The position numbers and the translations under genes were made by a program. The notes under the pieces were generated by a model. It had not been told where the DNA came from, did not search any database, and saw nothing but the letters and a program-made list of their open reading frames with translations. Below are positions 49,601 through 62,199 of a stretch of 64,000 nucleotides of DNA, in pieces; within the stretch, counting starts at the first letter, position 1, and every line of letters starts with the position of its first letter. The DNA comes from Margaritifera margaritifera (taxonomy: Eukaryota > Mollusca > Bivalvia > Unionida > Margaritiferidae), in assembly GCA_029931535.1 (NCBI GenBank), contig JAQPZY010001148.1, forward strand, positions 1,246,001 to 1,310,000, read 5' to 3'.

Positions 49601-51715
49601 GCTTAATTAGGTAAGACAGGAGCAGCAAGCATGTAAGACTGCTTAATTAGGCAAGACAGGAGCAGCAAGCATGTAAGACTGCTTCATTAGGTAAGACAGG
49701 AGCAGCAAGCATGTAAGACTGCTTCATTAGGTAAGACAGGAGTAGCAAGCATGTAAGACTGCTTCATTAGGTAAGACAGGAGCATCAAGCATGTAAGACT
49801 GCTTCATTAGGTAAGACAGGAGCATCAAGCATGTAAGACTGCTTCATTAGGTAAGACAGGAGCATCAAGCATGTAAGACTGCTTAATTAGGTAAGACAGG
49901 AGTAGCAAGCATGTAAGACTGCTTCATTAGGTAAGACAGGAGCATCAAGCATGTAAGACTGCTTCATTAGGTAAGACAGGAGCATCAAGCATGTAAGACT
50001 GCTTCATTAGGTAAGACAGGAGCAGCAAGCATGTAAGACTGCTTCATTAGGTAAGACAGGAGCATCAAGCATGTAAGACTGCTTCATTAGGTAAGACAGG
50101 AGCAGCAAGCATGTAAGACTGCTTCATTAGGTAAGACAGGAGCATCAAGCATGTAAGACTGCTTCATTAGGTAAGACAGGACATCAAGCATGTAAGACTG
50201 CTTCATTAGGTAAGACAGGAGTAGCAAGCATGTAAGACTGCTTCATTAGGCAAGACAGGAGCAGCAAGCATGTAAGACTGCTTCATTAGGTAAGACAGGA
50301 GCATCAAGCATGAAAGACTGCTTCACTAGGTAAGAGAGGAGCATCAAGCATGTAAGACTGCTTCATTAGGTAAGACAGGAGTAGCAAGCATGTAAGACTG
50401 CTTAATAAGGTAAGACAGGAGCAGCAAGCATGTAAGACTGCTTAATTAGGTAAGACAGGAGCAGCAAGCATGTAAGACTGCTTCATTAGGCAAGACAGGA
50501 GCAGCAAGCATGTAAGACTGCTTCATTAGGTAAGACAGGAGCAGCAAGCATGTAAGACTGCTTAATTAGGTAAGACAGGAGTAGCAAGCATGTAAGACTG
50601 CTTCATTAGGTAAGACAGGAGTAGCAAGCATGTAAGACTGCTTCATTAAGTAAGACAGGAGCATCAAGCATGTAAGATTGCTTAATTAGGTAAGACAGGA
50701 GCATCAAGCATGTAAGACTGCTTCATTAGGTAAGACAGGAGTAGCAAGCATGTAAGACTGCTTAATTAGGTAAGACAGGAGCAGCAAGCATGTAAGACTG
50801 CTTAATTAGGCAAGACAGGAGCAGCAAGCATGTAAGACTGCTTAATTAGGCAAGACAGGAGCAGCAAGCATGTAAGACTGCTTAATTAGGTAAGACAGGA
50901 GCAGCAAGCATGTAAGACTGCTTAATTAGGTAAGACAGGAGCAGCAAGCATGTAAGACTGCTTAATTAGGTAAGACAGGAGCAGCAAGCATGTAAGACTG
51001 CTTCATTAGGTAAGACAGGAGCATCAAGCATGTAAGATTGCTTAATTAGGTAAGACAGGAGCATCAAGCATGTAAGACTGCTTAATTAGGCAAGACAGGA
51101 GCAGCAAGCATGTAAGACTGCTTCATTAGGTAAGACAGGAGCAGCAAGCATGTAAGACTGCTTCATTAGGTAAGACAGGAGCATCAAGCATGTAAGATTG
51201 CTTAATTAGGTAAGACAGGAGCAGCAAGCATGTAAGACTGCTTAATTAGGCAAGACAGGAGCAGCAAGCATGTAAGACTGCTTCATTAGGTAAGACAGGA
51301 GTAGCAAGCATGTAAGACTGCTTCATTAGGTAAGACAGGAGCAGCAAGCATGTAAGACTGCTTCATTAGGTAAGACAGGAGCATCAAGCATGTAAGACTG
51401 CTTCATTAGGTAAGACAGGAGCATCAAGCATGTAAGACTGCTTCATTAGGTAAGACAGGAGCAGCAAGCATGTAAGACTGCTTCATTAGGTAAGACAGGA
51501 GCATCAAGCATGTAAGACTGCTTCATTAGGTAAGACAGGAGCAGCAAGCATGTAAGACTGCTTAATTAGGCAAGACAGGAGCAGCAAGCATGTAAGACTG
51601 CTTAATTAGGCAAGACAGGAGCATCAAGCATGAAAGACTGCTTAATTAGGTAAGACAGGAGCAGCAAGCATGTAAGACTGCTTAATTAGACAAGACAAGA
51701 GCAGCAAGCATGTAA
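49601..51715. repeat. 40-bp satellite array, about 53 copies
   Basis: The unit is GCTTCATTAGGTAAGACAGG plus AGCAGCAAGCATGTAAGACT. It is the largest uniform array in the window. Most variation is at three places: CTTC/CTTA, GGTAAG/GGCAAG, and GCAGC/GCATC/GTAGC. One unit near 50161-50199 lacks a base. A rare TAAGATTG variant appears near 50677, 51037 and 51197, nine and four units apart, which shows block duplication. Every GGTAAG unit carries TTAG-GTAAGA, a strong splice-donor-like sequence. There are no unique spacers, so it is not a CRISPR array. Confidence 0.98.
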
Positions 51716-52924
<1,209 letters not shown>

Positions 52925-53160
52925 TGTGAGAGCCTCAATGACATTTGCAAAGTAAAGCAAATTCTTCTAAGTAGCAAGCAAATATTGTCTTTTCTAAAAC
53001 AACTGCAAAAACACAATTAACGTCTAATTTGTGAAATTGTCTAAATTCTCTCTGATACATTCCGTTTTTCACGTCGTTGCCTAGGAAATAAGACAGAGTC
53101 CTTTATTGCAACAGGGTTTGAACAACAAATATATTAATCTCCTCAACAAGAACAGTTTGC

Positions 53161-53560
53161 TGTAACAATATAGATAGGAACATATAGATATAGAACAATA
53201 TAAATAGGAACATATAGATATAGAACAATATAGATAGGAACATATAGATATAGAACAATATAGATAGGAACATATAGATATAGAACAATATAGATAGGAA
53301 CATATAGATAGGAACAATATAGATAGGAACATATAGATATAGAACAATATAGATAGGAACATATAGATATAGAACAATATAGATAGGAACATATAGATAT
53401 AGAACAATATAGATAGGAACATTGCTTTAATAATATAGATAGGAACATTGGTGTAACAATATAGATAGGAACAATGCTGTAACAATATAGATAAGAACAT
53501 TGGTGTAACAATATAGATAGGAACATTGGTGTAACAATATAGATAGGAACATTGGTGAAG
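53161..53560. repeat. Compound 30-bp and 26-bp minisatellite
   Basis: The left part (53161 to about 53430) repeats a 30-bp unit containing ACAATATAGATAGGAACATA and TAGATATAG. The right part repeats a 26-bp unit, ATTGGTGTAACAATATAGAT plus AGGAAC. The two share ACAATATAGATAGGAAC. Minus-strand frames up to 190 residues (repeats of MFLSILFYIY) cross it and are not genes. Confidence 0.95.
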
Positions 53561-54269
53561 AATTAAACTGAACGGTTGAGACAATAATACAGAGATGATG
53601 GGATTCGAGTGTTCATGTTCACTGATGTATTTTATTGATCGCAGTAATACCATTTATGATATTCATTGAAATGCTATATATTCCAGAATTTCATTATAAT
53701 GCCTTCTCCTGTCCTCGAAATACTTCCTAATGCACATCATGTACCCTAATATGTACTATTTAATGGGTTTTTAAACCGTTTATCAGTTCAGACGGAATAT
53801 GCTATCGACATGTAATACTCTGATATTGGTTTTGAAGCTGTTAATACTCAAACCATGTCTTCTCATCTGTAAGATGACGCTGAAATCATGATTGCGATGA
53901 TAATTACGATGTTTTGGGGGAGGAGAATTGTTATGATGTTAATTTATCAAATTATATACATGTATGGAATATCAATAAAATATGATTAGAAAAATCTCAC
54001 AGAGGAATCCAGCTTGTGTTTCGAGTGGATGTACATGAATGTCACAAATCTACTTCATGTTTGGGGCTAAGGAGGGATATGAAGAATATTTGCTGACAAT
54101 TACGTCATACTTTCGATGCTCGTGAGACCCTAGATAACAATCATCCTCCATCTTAGTAATAGTACGGAATCTCAGTATTTCTTTTCCCCAAACTTCATAA
54201 GTTATGGTGTTTTTAAAAACCGATCACCTCTTTTTAGGCATTATGGGATTGCGGACTACATGCAAGATT

Positions 54270-54345
54270 TACTGACCTACGAAACTGAAGAGCTTGACAA
54301 CGTGCAAAAACTACGCGCCTCTGAAACTGAAAATTTAATAACGGA
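54270..54345 (-). mobile_element. Possible MITE terminus relic
   Basis: On the minus strand GCTCTTCAGTTTCGTA matches 16 consecutive bases of the left end of the MITE at 45155-45170. A second GCGC-containing phrase with CAGTTTCAG lies about 35 bp away. No partner terminus or target duplication was found. Confidence 0.35.
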
Positions 54346-56504
54346 AGTGCTCCAATGAGCATGGGCAATTTTGCATTTTGCAAAAACACGTTAACACATT
54401 TTTTACGAAGAATTTTGCTTTGTACAAATTACAATCAAGACATATATTAGACTGACTTTAGCAAGTCGTCACAAGAAAATAAAGGGGCCAAGTGTTTGGA
54501 ACTATTTTGTTAGACTATTAACATACATAAGTGTCCGCCAAGCTGGTCGTCGTAGGATAATATCCAAAATTTTATATCAAATCGCCGGATAGCAGATGCG
54601 CTTATTTAGCGGCGATGGTGCAGAGTGTTCTTTTCCTATGAAGCCATCAACCAATCACTGCAGTTCAGGGGGAAGTTTCCAAACTAACCGTTCTGGGAGT
54701 GATGTTACTGTTGTGCGAATAACGTTACTGACTAACTAATCGGAAGACAGACATTTTACTAGTTACCGGCCTGTGATATTGGCTTGCCAGTTTAGGCCGA
54801 GTTCCAGTAAATGAACAATATCAACGGTAAAGTCGAACCACGCAGTTATTTTCAGAGGTAAACTTGAACGTGAATTGCAGCAAACATGTAATTGAAGAAA
54901 CAAAAATGACTTCCGATGTCTTACTGAGGACGTTGTTTATGAATTTAATAAAATTAAAAATATATAAGTTTGAGATATAGCAGCAGTAATTATCAGTAAC
55001 ACCAACAAGCAACACAATAACAAAAATATCGCAACCATCGCCACCACCAGCACCACCACCTAAAAGCAACAATCCTACTTCCAGAAGTAATAGTAGTAGT
55101 AATTGTTGCAGTTGTTGAAATTGTGACAATGACAATGATGATGTGCTAATGATCGTCAGTGTTTCTCTCATATATGATCAAGTCATCATCGACATCATCA
55201 TCATCATCATCATCTTCGCCTTCCGCTTCTTCTAGCCTGAGTAATATGTCGGTTATTATAAATATACATTCAAGGTCATGATAAAGTGACATTTTTATAT
55301 GTGTTTCGAAAGCGCTGTTGATGTAGCCATGTAATCAAAGATTGGCAGTTTTGCAGTAGATCAAACAGCACTTCATCAAGCACATAACACACAGTTTAAA
55401 TAAAAAACAATTTATGAATGACTTACACATCAAGAGAATATCACTGAAATTCAACATTTAAAAAAGAGCGTCATACAACTTAGATAATCCATATAGCAGT
55501 CAATTGTAAACTGGTAAGATATTCACGAAACTAGATAAAACCAGACAATATCAAAATGGATAGAAATAGCTAGAAATGTGTGCGTGCTTTGCCTTCGTTT
55601 ATTTTAATATTGTTAGTAACATACTCCACTAGTATGAAACAAGAGCCTTTGTCCATTTATAAATGCCACATTTGGGAAATTTGTTAAATTAGAAAAAAAG
55701 CTCATTGAAGTATGTGTTACACAAAATAGACATCTTCTCTTAAGGTCCAAATTAGGTATGATTTGAGATTGGAATATTTTAGTGGTTAGGGGTTTAATTT
55801 AATTTCACGATTTAATAGACGCATTTGGGCAAAAAAAAAATAACTAATCCATTATGTGTACTCATGACTGGAAAAGAAAAAAGGAGAGGGGAAAAATAGA
55901 AGTGTAAGTAACCAGTTTTTGATTTAATTTTAAGTTGAGTGGCCTAACTTTCATTCTAACATACTGAGTATTAGGTTGAAGGGATTTGATAAGATGAAGC
56001 ACGCTTTGGATCATTAACTTTTAGATATATAACTTTAGTAGCAAAAAATGAACGCAGGTATAAACTACACTTTCGTTTGGCAAATATGAAAACTAATTGA
56101 TGTTTACTTAATCGGGGTTTTATTAAGAAATATTTAACAAAATAAGTATATATATTCCTAGTAAAATGGAAATTCAACAATGAAAGAACGCAGATGGCAT
56201 TATATGGAAGACACAATGAAATTACGTATACTTCCCTTTATTTTATTTAACCCTTTCCATTCACATCCCTTCTAATTCACTGACAAACTCAGTGGAGTCC
56301 TCTTTGATGAGACTATAAAAAACAAAGAGGAAGTCCAGACTGCTAAGGATTATCAGACACTATAGATAATGAGAATAGTGTTACAAAGGATATCTCAGGG
56401 TTTCTAGAAACTGCAAAATCCTTAGAAATTAAATAAGCCCATGCTAAAGTCAATGGAACACTTTCGTCTGATAATGTTCATAATTCAGCAGTCACAAACT
56501 TCCC

Positions 56505-56550
<46 letters not shown>
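56505..56550. repeat. (TTA)n microsatellite
   Basis: About 15 TTA units. Confidence 0.95.
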
Positions 56551-57842
56551 GACGAAAGCAACAAAAACGACAGAAACAATGACATAATACAATATATTGT
56601 TAAAACAAAACTGCTAGGTGCTTTGATTTTTGTTTTTCTTGTGTTCAATCCTTCAGGGTGTCATCGTGTCGTCTATATCAGATACTTTTAAAAACCATTA
56701 CACACTCTTGAAATGGATTACACATACTCTCTGATAACCATGATATCCAATGAAAGAAAATGTTGTTCGAAATTACATGGGATTGACAAATTTCTACGCA
56801 AAATGAATGGTTCACTATCTGAATTTTCATGCACATTTACATAGAGGAAACATGCAAGGGTTCCACTCTTTTTATTTTGAGACTTTAAAAATGCACGATT
56901 GTTTCTCTCACTCATCAGTAAGTTCAATGTTTCCGCGTTTGACTAATCTTTGATAGAGTGTCAAATATTTTAACTTTAGCAACGAATCTGACTGCGTTTT
57001 CTGTTATGCAGGAGCTTTTGAAATAGAACATATTCGGTAGAGACCATATTCAGTAACGGTAGATGAATATTTAGTAAGAAATACACTGGGCAGATGAATA
57101 TTCAGTAATAAATACACTCGGAGGATGTGTTGCTCAATGTTTTGTCTTTAATTCTCATTTTTGTACAATTTAATATAGATGGCAAAAGAAGAATTTTAGA
57201 AGAATTTATTTTATCTTATTCTCATCAATTTATAGCTAGGTAAAAAAGAAATGATATCACTTAGAAGCATTGTTGGAAATTAAATATAAGAAGATTAAAA
57301 CGCATCACTGCACAAACAAAAAAAATTAAAATTGAATCATAGTTTTATTTATCGTAAATTAAGTAATACGAGCTTTGAAACGAATTCAGGTTCTTTATTA
57401 AAAAGTAATTGAACAGAACATTGGATTCTCGCCCTTTGGATGAGAAACAGTTTGGGTATAACACACGTATTTTTAAAAATACTTTATTGCCTTACTCTTG
57501 TATGAATATGTATATCTCTACTTCTATATCCAGATCTATATCTAAATCAGTATCTAACTTTAATCTACATTAATATATCTATCCATCCAAAATCTAGCTA
57601 GCTACCTTAATGCTGAATGAATGAAGAACTGACTGAATGAATGATTTAACTGCATTCTATTGAAAATCATAAATTTCACCTCAAAGTCATGAAACAATAT
57701 ACTTTTTCTTCATGTATTATCTATTCATTTTCTTTTTTTTTTTTTTTTTTTTTCTTTTTTTAATTATGTTCATGTTCTTAATCTTCATTTTTCACGTTAA
57801 CATTGTTAATAATAAATTGATGGTTTTATCAGCATTAGTCAT

Positions 57843-58082
57843 AAATTACTAGATAACAGTTTGTACCGTGTAATAAGAAATTTAATTACTAGATAACAGT
57901 TTGTACCGTGTAATAAGAAATTGAATTACTAGATAACAGTTTGTACCGTGTAATAAGAAATTTAATTACTAGATAACAGTTTGTACCGTGTAATAAGAAA
58001 TTTAATTACTAGATAACAGTTTGTACCGTGTAATAAGAAATTTAATTACTAGATAACAGTTTGTACCGTGTAATAAGAAATT
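57843..58082. repeat. 40-bp minisatellite, six copies
   Basis: The unit is AATTACTAGATAACAGTTTG followed by TACCGTGTAATAAGAAATTT. Copies are almost identical; one carries TTG for TTT. Confidence 0.97.
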
Positions 58083-58585
58083 TCTTGGATTACAGTATCA
58101 GTACAATAAAGTCTTCCCCTTTCGTTGAAATTTACTTTTCTCATAAAGGTGTTGAAATGAGAGTATTTCATACGCTCTACATGTATGGGCTAAATAATTA
58201 TGTAGAACGATTAAAGTTGTTTTGGGTAATATTGAACATGTAAATAATATTATAAAAAACAAAACAATTACAAGCTTTTTGTTTTAGAATCATAATATAA
58301 ATAAGTTTTTTTTTTTTTAAATTATCACGCTCATTAGATAAAACATACAGCTAAAAGCAGGTGAGCAGATACTGTCATTAAAACATGCAAAATGCCCAGT
58401 CAGCATAATTGTTTCATTATGTTCTGTCGTTGAACAGGAAGAACATTATTTCAATGGTTACAAGTGCTACATTGAGCTTGTAAGTCCGATTCAGAGATGA
58501 CAACATTTTTCATTATTCTTCAGTGAAATTATAGACTGTGTATCGCAATTTGTTCCTGCAAAATTACGATAAATTGGACTGAGTA

Positions 58586-58825
58586 ATGTCCATGACCACT
58601 CGTCTCTGGCTATTCTTTGGCATTATTCTTACAGCCAATGTGTCCAGTAATCAATGCCTCTTGATACCGTGTGTAGATCGTGCTGACGATCATTACAGGC
58701 TGTGTGGAGAAACTTTGGCTTTATTCACCGAGATGATCAATTTAGTGAAAGGAATGGTCCACTATCCACAACTGCTGGTTTCCCAAGGATATACAATAAT
58801 CCCTTACTGTGTCATACATTTGTAG
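58586..58825 (+). CDS. Putative secreted peptide exon, insulin-like hint
   Basis: This frame encodes 79 residues. It starts with a good signal-peptide-like stretch (MTTRLWLFFGIILTANVSS) and continues QCLLIPCVDRADDHYRLCGE, then TLALFTEMINLVKG. The Cys-(10)-Cys-Gly-x-x-Leu spacing recalls the start of molluscan insulin-related B chains. However, the second B-chain Cys expected about 11 residues after CG is missing, and no A-chain was found nearby. No strong splice donor was seen before the stop. It could be a diverged or decayed secreted peptide, or a chance frame. Confidence 0.3.
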   Translation: MSMTTRLWLFFGIILTANVSSNQCLLIPCVDRADDHYRLCGETLALFTEMINLVKGMVHYPQLLVSQGYTIIPYCVIHL

Positions 58826-59499
58826 GGGTAGTATGTCTTTTCACGCCATCGTATAGTCCGCATTAGCTATCTCGAAAACAGTTACACTGTATTGAGAATG
58901 ACTTCAAAAAAAGATCTGACCTTCAGATTGCTATTTAATATTTCGTTCCTCTTCCTTGAATTTACATTACATTGGATAAATGAAACTATTGTAAGATGCC
59001 TGGTTACCAGTAAAACGACATGGTTTGGCGCCTACAAAAAGTTGATTATCTGTATATGGGAATTTTCATGCATAATCTTGGCAAATAATATGCAAGCACT
59101 TGAATATTTAGTTGAGGCTTGGAAGTCGTAAGTTACCCTCTCAAATTTATCGATCGATTTGAATCCATCTTCATTAGTTCACGACATGTAGCAGACGAAA
59201 CAAGGAAACTGATCGTAATATCTGCAGACACATTGAATCAATTTAAGCCACTATGACAGGATTACAAATAGGTATCAGATTAAGTGGAGGTATCATACAA
59301 ATGTAAATTTCAGCTAGCCTGCCACATCGGCGGCGCAAATAAGAATAAGAAGAAGACGAAAGAAAGAAGCTATTCATCTGCAAGAAGTAATACGCAACAC
59401 GTTATATTTTTTTAAATTGTGTGATTCGAAAACGTGCATTATTCCTCATTGCTTTAATTGGTTGTCGATAAGTCCCCTATATCAACACTTTGACAATTA
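58826..59499. other. No gene recognised
   Basis: A 79-residue frame at 58892-59131 has no recognisable domain. No RNA gene or transposon was seen. Confidence 0.4.
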
Positions 59500-59518
59500 T
59501 TGAAATTTCCATTTCCAG

Positions 59519-59871
59519 GGATGCTCAATGATGTCCGGATAACTCTTGAGAGTGAAGACAAACCTACAATATTTGCACTCTCTAGTCTGCATACCTCTAA
59601 TTCTAATTTCAAGTCTAATATTAAACATCCCTATATTAACATAAATAACGTCAGACAAACAAATATTAAACTTCCCTATATTAACATAAATAACGTCAGA
59701 AAAACAAATATTAAACTTCCCTATATTAACATAAATAACGTCAGACAATCTAATATTAAACTTTCCTATATTAACATAAATAACGTCAGACAAACAAATA
59801 TTAAACTTCCGGATATATACATAAATAACGTCAGACAAACAAATATTGATGAGGTAACTAGCAGAATTTAA
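59519..59871 (+). CDS. Candidate exon with 15-residue repeats (weak)
   Basis: TTTCCATTTCCAG just before 59519 would make a good splice acceptor. The open frame then reads GMLNDVRITLESEDKPTIFA and runs through five 45-bp repeats coding NIKLPYININNVRQT-like peptides to a stop at about 59871. The 45-bp length keeps any frame open, and the minus strand is open too, so the repeat part alone is no evidence. The non-repeat beginning and the acceptor are the only support. Confidence 0.22.
59617..59845. repeat. 45-bp minisatellite, five copies
   Basis: The unit contains AATATTAAACTTCCCTATAT and AACATAAATAACGTCAGAC. Copies start every 45 bp from 59617. The last is diverged. Confidence 0.95.
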
Positions 59872-60329
59872 CTTAAATAATATGATTTCTGTATCGGAGT
59901 CAAAACTTGATGCATCAGTTATTGGTCAGGAAATGCATCCGTCGGGTAATCAACTATCCATTCTAAAAGACAGGGACAGAGACGGTTGGGGATACCAGAG
60001 TGTAATCATCAGCTAGATATGTTACCCCTACGAAACCTTTAGTAGTCTCCAGTAATCCTTTTAAATATTAACTAGAATGCAGAATTTGTTTTAGACTAAA
60101 GCGATCTTGACAATAAAATGTTAGTACATGTGACAGGGCATAAAAAGCATGATATAATAAAAAATAACATTATTTTCTGTGGTATAAAAGCATAGGTGCT
60201 ATAATGAGTTGGCAAACAAAAGAGATTACATTTCTTTGCTTGTTTTTTTTTTAAATCTTTAAATTATTATACTTAAAATATGCTTCTGTAATAATTGTCC
60301 ATCCCTAGAATCTAGATTTTACTGGGTGA

Positions 60330-61430
60330 AAGTCACAGCCTTTGAGTGACAGCCAGTATGACAACTATTAGAAGCATAGTTTATGCATATGTTATTACCT
60401 TGATTAGTCACTTCAACTTCAATACGGATGTAGTGCTTCTCAAGATGCAAACCTCACAGAGTTTCATTATTCTAGGAAGGATAGTATGCATATAGCATAC
60501 CAAACACTCATGTAGTTTTGAATTGAACATAAAAACTGAACCAGAGATTGTAAAAGATGGATTTATATGTCACGCTAAGCCTCTTTTTTGTTGTAAGGGT
60601 GTGATACTTTAAGATATGCATATCAATATTAATTTCACGATTCTAGTATGAACCTTGCCTGCGAAATGAAAATCAAACAAACATATTTAACCGAAATCAG
60701 GAAAGCGTAAAATATGGACCACATCGACCTACATCTGCAGTGAGGGAGTAGTGCTCATCAATATGCATCTCTGGCTAAATTTCAGGATTCGCTATAGAAT
60801 AGTATGTACAAAGCATGCAAAAAAATCCTATGCGGCCATGGGAAATGTACCAAGTTACCCTAAGCAAGTAAACTCTGAAATGTAGATCACGGTAACTTCT
60901 TTTTTGTACGTGGTGTTGTACTAATAGAAATGTGTACAAACAAATAGTTAACTGATTCCAGCATGAACAGTTAAGATACAACATTTACACAAAGTCACTG
61001 AAACCTGAAATGTGTGTCATAGTGACCTACTTTTTTATGAGGGTGTATTACTTATTAAGATCCATCCCTTCACCAAGTGTCATGGTTCCAGGTATAATAG
61101 TATGTATGCAGGATGTTGGAAACAAATGTGGTCATAAACTAAATGCAAAACTTATCAAGGTAATGGTGGCCATCATTTGCTTTAATGGTATGGTGCTAAT
61201 AGATATGAATACCATCACCTAGTTTGTTAATTTTATGAACAGAACTTTGGAAATAAAAGTAAAACACAAAATGTACCCCTAAGTCATTGAAGCATGTAAA
61301 ATGGGTCATCTTGACCTACTTTTTTGATGAAGATGTAGTACTCTTCAAATGTACTGATTCCAGATATACAGGATGCAAAAATCCTGAGCTAAATGGAAAA
61401 CTAACCAAGACTGTCCAACTAATGTACATG
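60330..61430. repeat. Decayed ~150-bp tandem family, about seven units
   Basis: A loosely conserved block recurs near 60405, 60575, 60725, 60893, 61023, 61163 and 61311. It contains CTGAAATGTAGRTCA-like, TGACCTACTTTTTT and GGTGTAGTACT-like phrases, then TTTCATGATTCTAGGTATA-like sequence. Spacing is 130-170 bp and similarity is low, so the array is old. I recall similar GACCTACTTTT-type repeats from other lophotrochozoan genomes, but cannot verify that here. Confidence 0.65.
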
Positions 61431-61507
61431 CATGTACGAAGTTAGCTCCCTTCTCCCCCGTTCCAGGGAGTAAGTGCTACGAATCTCACTCCAAACTGTT
61501 CCCTAGG

Positions 61508-61879
61508 ACCATTGTAATAAAGAGTGTCTCTGATGCAGACCATTGTAATAAAGAGTGTCTCTGATGCAGACCATTGTAATAAAGAGTGTATCTGATGCAG
61601 ACCATTGTAATAAAGAGTGTCTCTGATGCAGACCATTGTAATAAAGATTGTCTCTGATGCAGACCATTGTAATAAAGATTGTCTCTGATGCAGACCATTG
61701 TAATAAAGATTGTCTCTGATGCAGACCATTGTAATAAAGATTGTCTCTGATGCAGACCATTGTAATAAAGATTGTCTCGGATGCAGACCATTGTAATAAA
61801 GAGTATCTCTGATGCAGACCATTGTAATAAAGAGTGTCTCTGATGCAGACCATTGTAATAAAGATTGTCTCGGATGCAG
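61508..61879. repeat. 31-bp minisatellite, 12 copies
   Basis: The unit is ACCATTGTAATAAAGAGTGT plus CTCTGATGCAG; the main variant is AGATTGTCTC. All three minus-strand frames are open across the array, so every frame reads the same 31-residue cycle. These frames are repeat by-products. Confidence 0.97.
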
Positions 61880-62003
61880 TGATGCTGTACTAATGGGCTA
61901 CTACTTCCCTATTTTCGTTCAAGAGATCACTAAAAAAAAGAAAGAAATCATTACTATTTTACATACGGTATTATATTTGAAAATATAGTTCACTGTCAGC
62001 GGA

Positions 62004-62184
62004 TCAATAATAAAAATAATCGTGGTGTTCACCTCTTTCAAGCTCATCTGTGTGATAATTTGAATTGTGTCTATGGTCATCCTGGTAAAAATAGCGATAG
62101 TTCCTCCTTGAACGCCCATTTAATAAGTGCACTTCTGTCTTCTCCATTCCTGGCATATGAGACAAATTAACCTTCCTATTATCC
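62004..62184 (-). CDS. Candidate terminal exon, unknown protein
   Basis: On the minus strand ATGTATTCAG at about 62185-62194 could be a splice acceptor. About 60 codons follow to a TGA at 62004-62006. The peptide includes NLSHMPGMEKTEVHLLNG, RSRRNYRYFYQDDHRH and DELERGEHHDYFYY. It is rich in charged and aromatic residues and not low complexity, unlike most frames here, and would suit a cytoplasmic tail. I recognise no family. No poly(A) signal was found on this strand just downstream, and the polypyrimidine tract is weak. Confidence 0.3.
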
Positions 62185-62199
62185 CTGAATACATTCTTC

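Larger units (their letters stand above)
53561..57842. other. No gene; possible MITE relic and trinucleotide repeats
   Basis: No exon was recognised. A stretch near 54280 shares 16 bp with the end of the MITE at 45151. Small repeats: a TCA-rich stretch at about 55183-55215, (TTA)n at 56505-56550 and a T-rich tract at about 57731-57763. The minus-strand frame at 54821-55171 is Leu/Gly low complexity. Confidence 0.45.

Noticed and set aside
49601..51715. Regular direct repeats that could be mistaken for a CRISPR array
   Set aside because: Units are contiguous 40-bp repeats without unique spacers, in a clearly eukaryotic context with no cas genes.
53081..53653. 190-residue minus-strand frame rich in MFLSILFYIY repeats
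   Set aside because: It is produced by a 30-bp minisatellite (a multiple of three) and has no start context, domain or splice sites.
55290..55330. TTTCGAAAGCGCTG phrase like the PLE hairpin
   Set aside because: There is no hairpin before GAAA and no tail after it.
55780..55800. TAGTGGTTAGG, similar to a tRNA A box
   Set aside because: No matching B box lies within a plausible distance.
58892..59131. 79-residue frame just after the secreted-peptide candidate
   Set aside because: No domain, no insulin A-chain pattern, and no splice sites joining it to 58586-58825.
61442..61853. Three overlapping minus-strand frames of 101-126 residues
   Set aside because: All are the same 31-bp minisatellite read in different frames.
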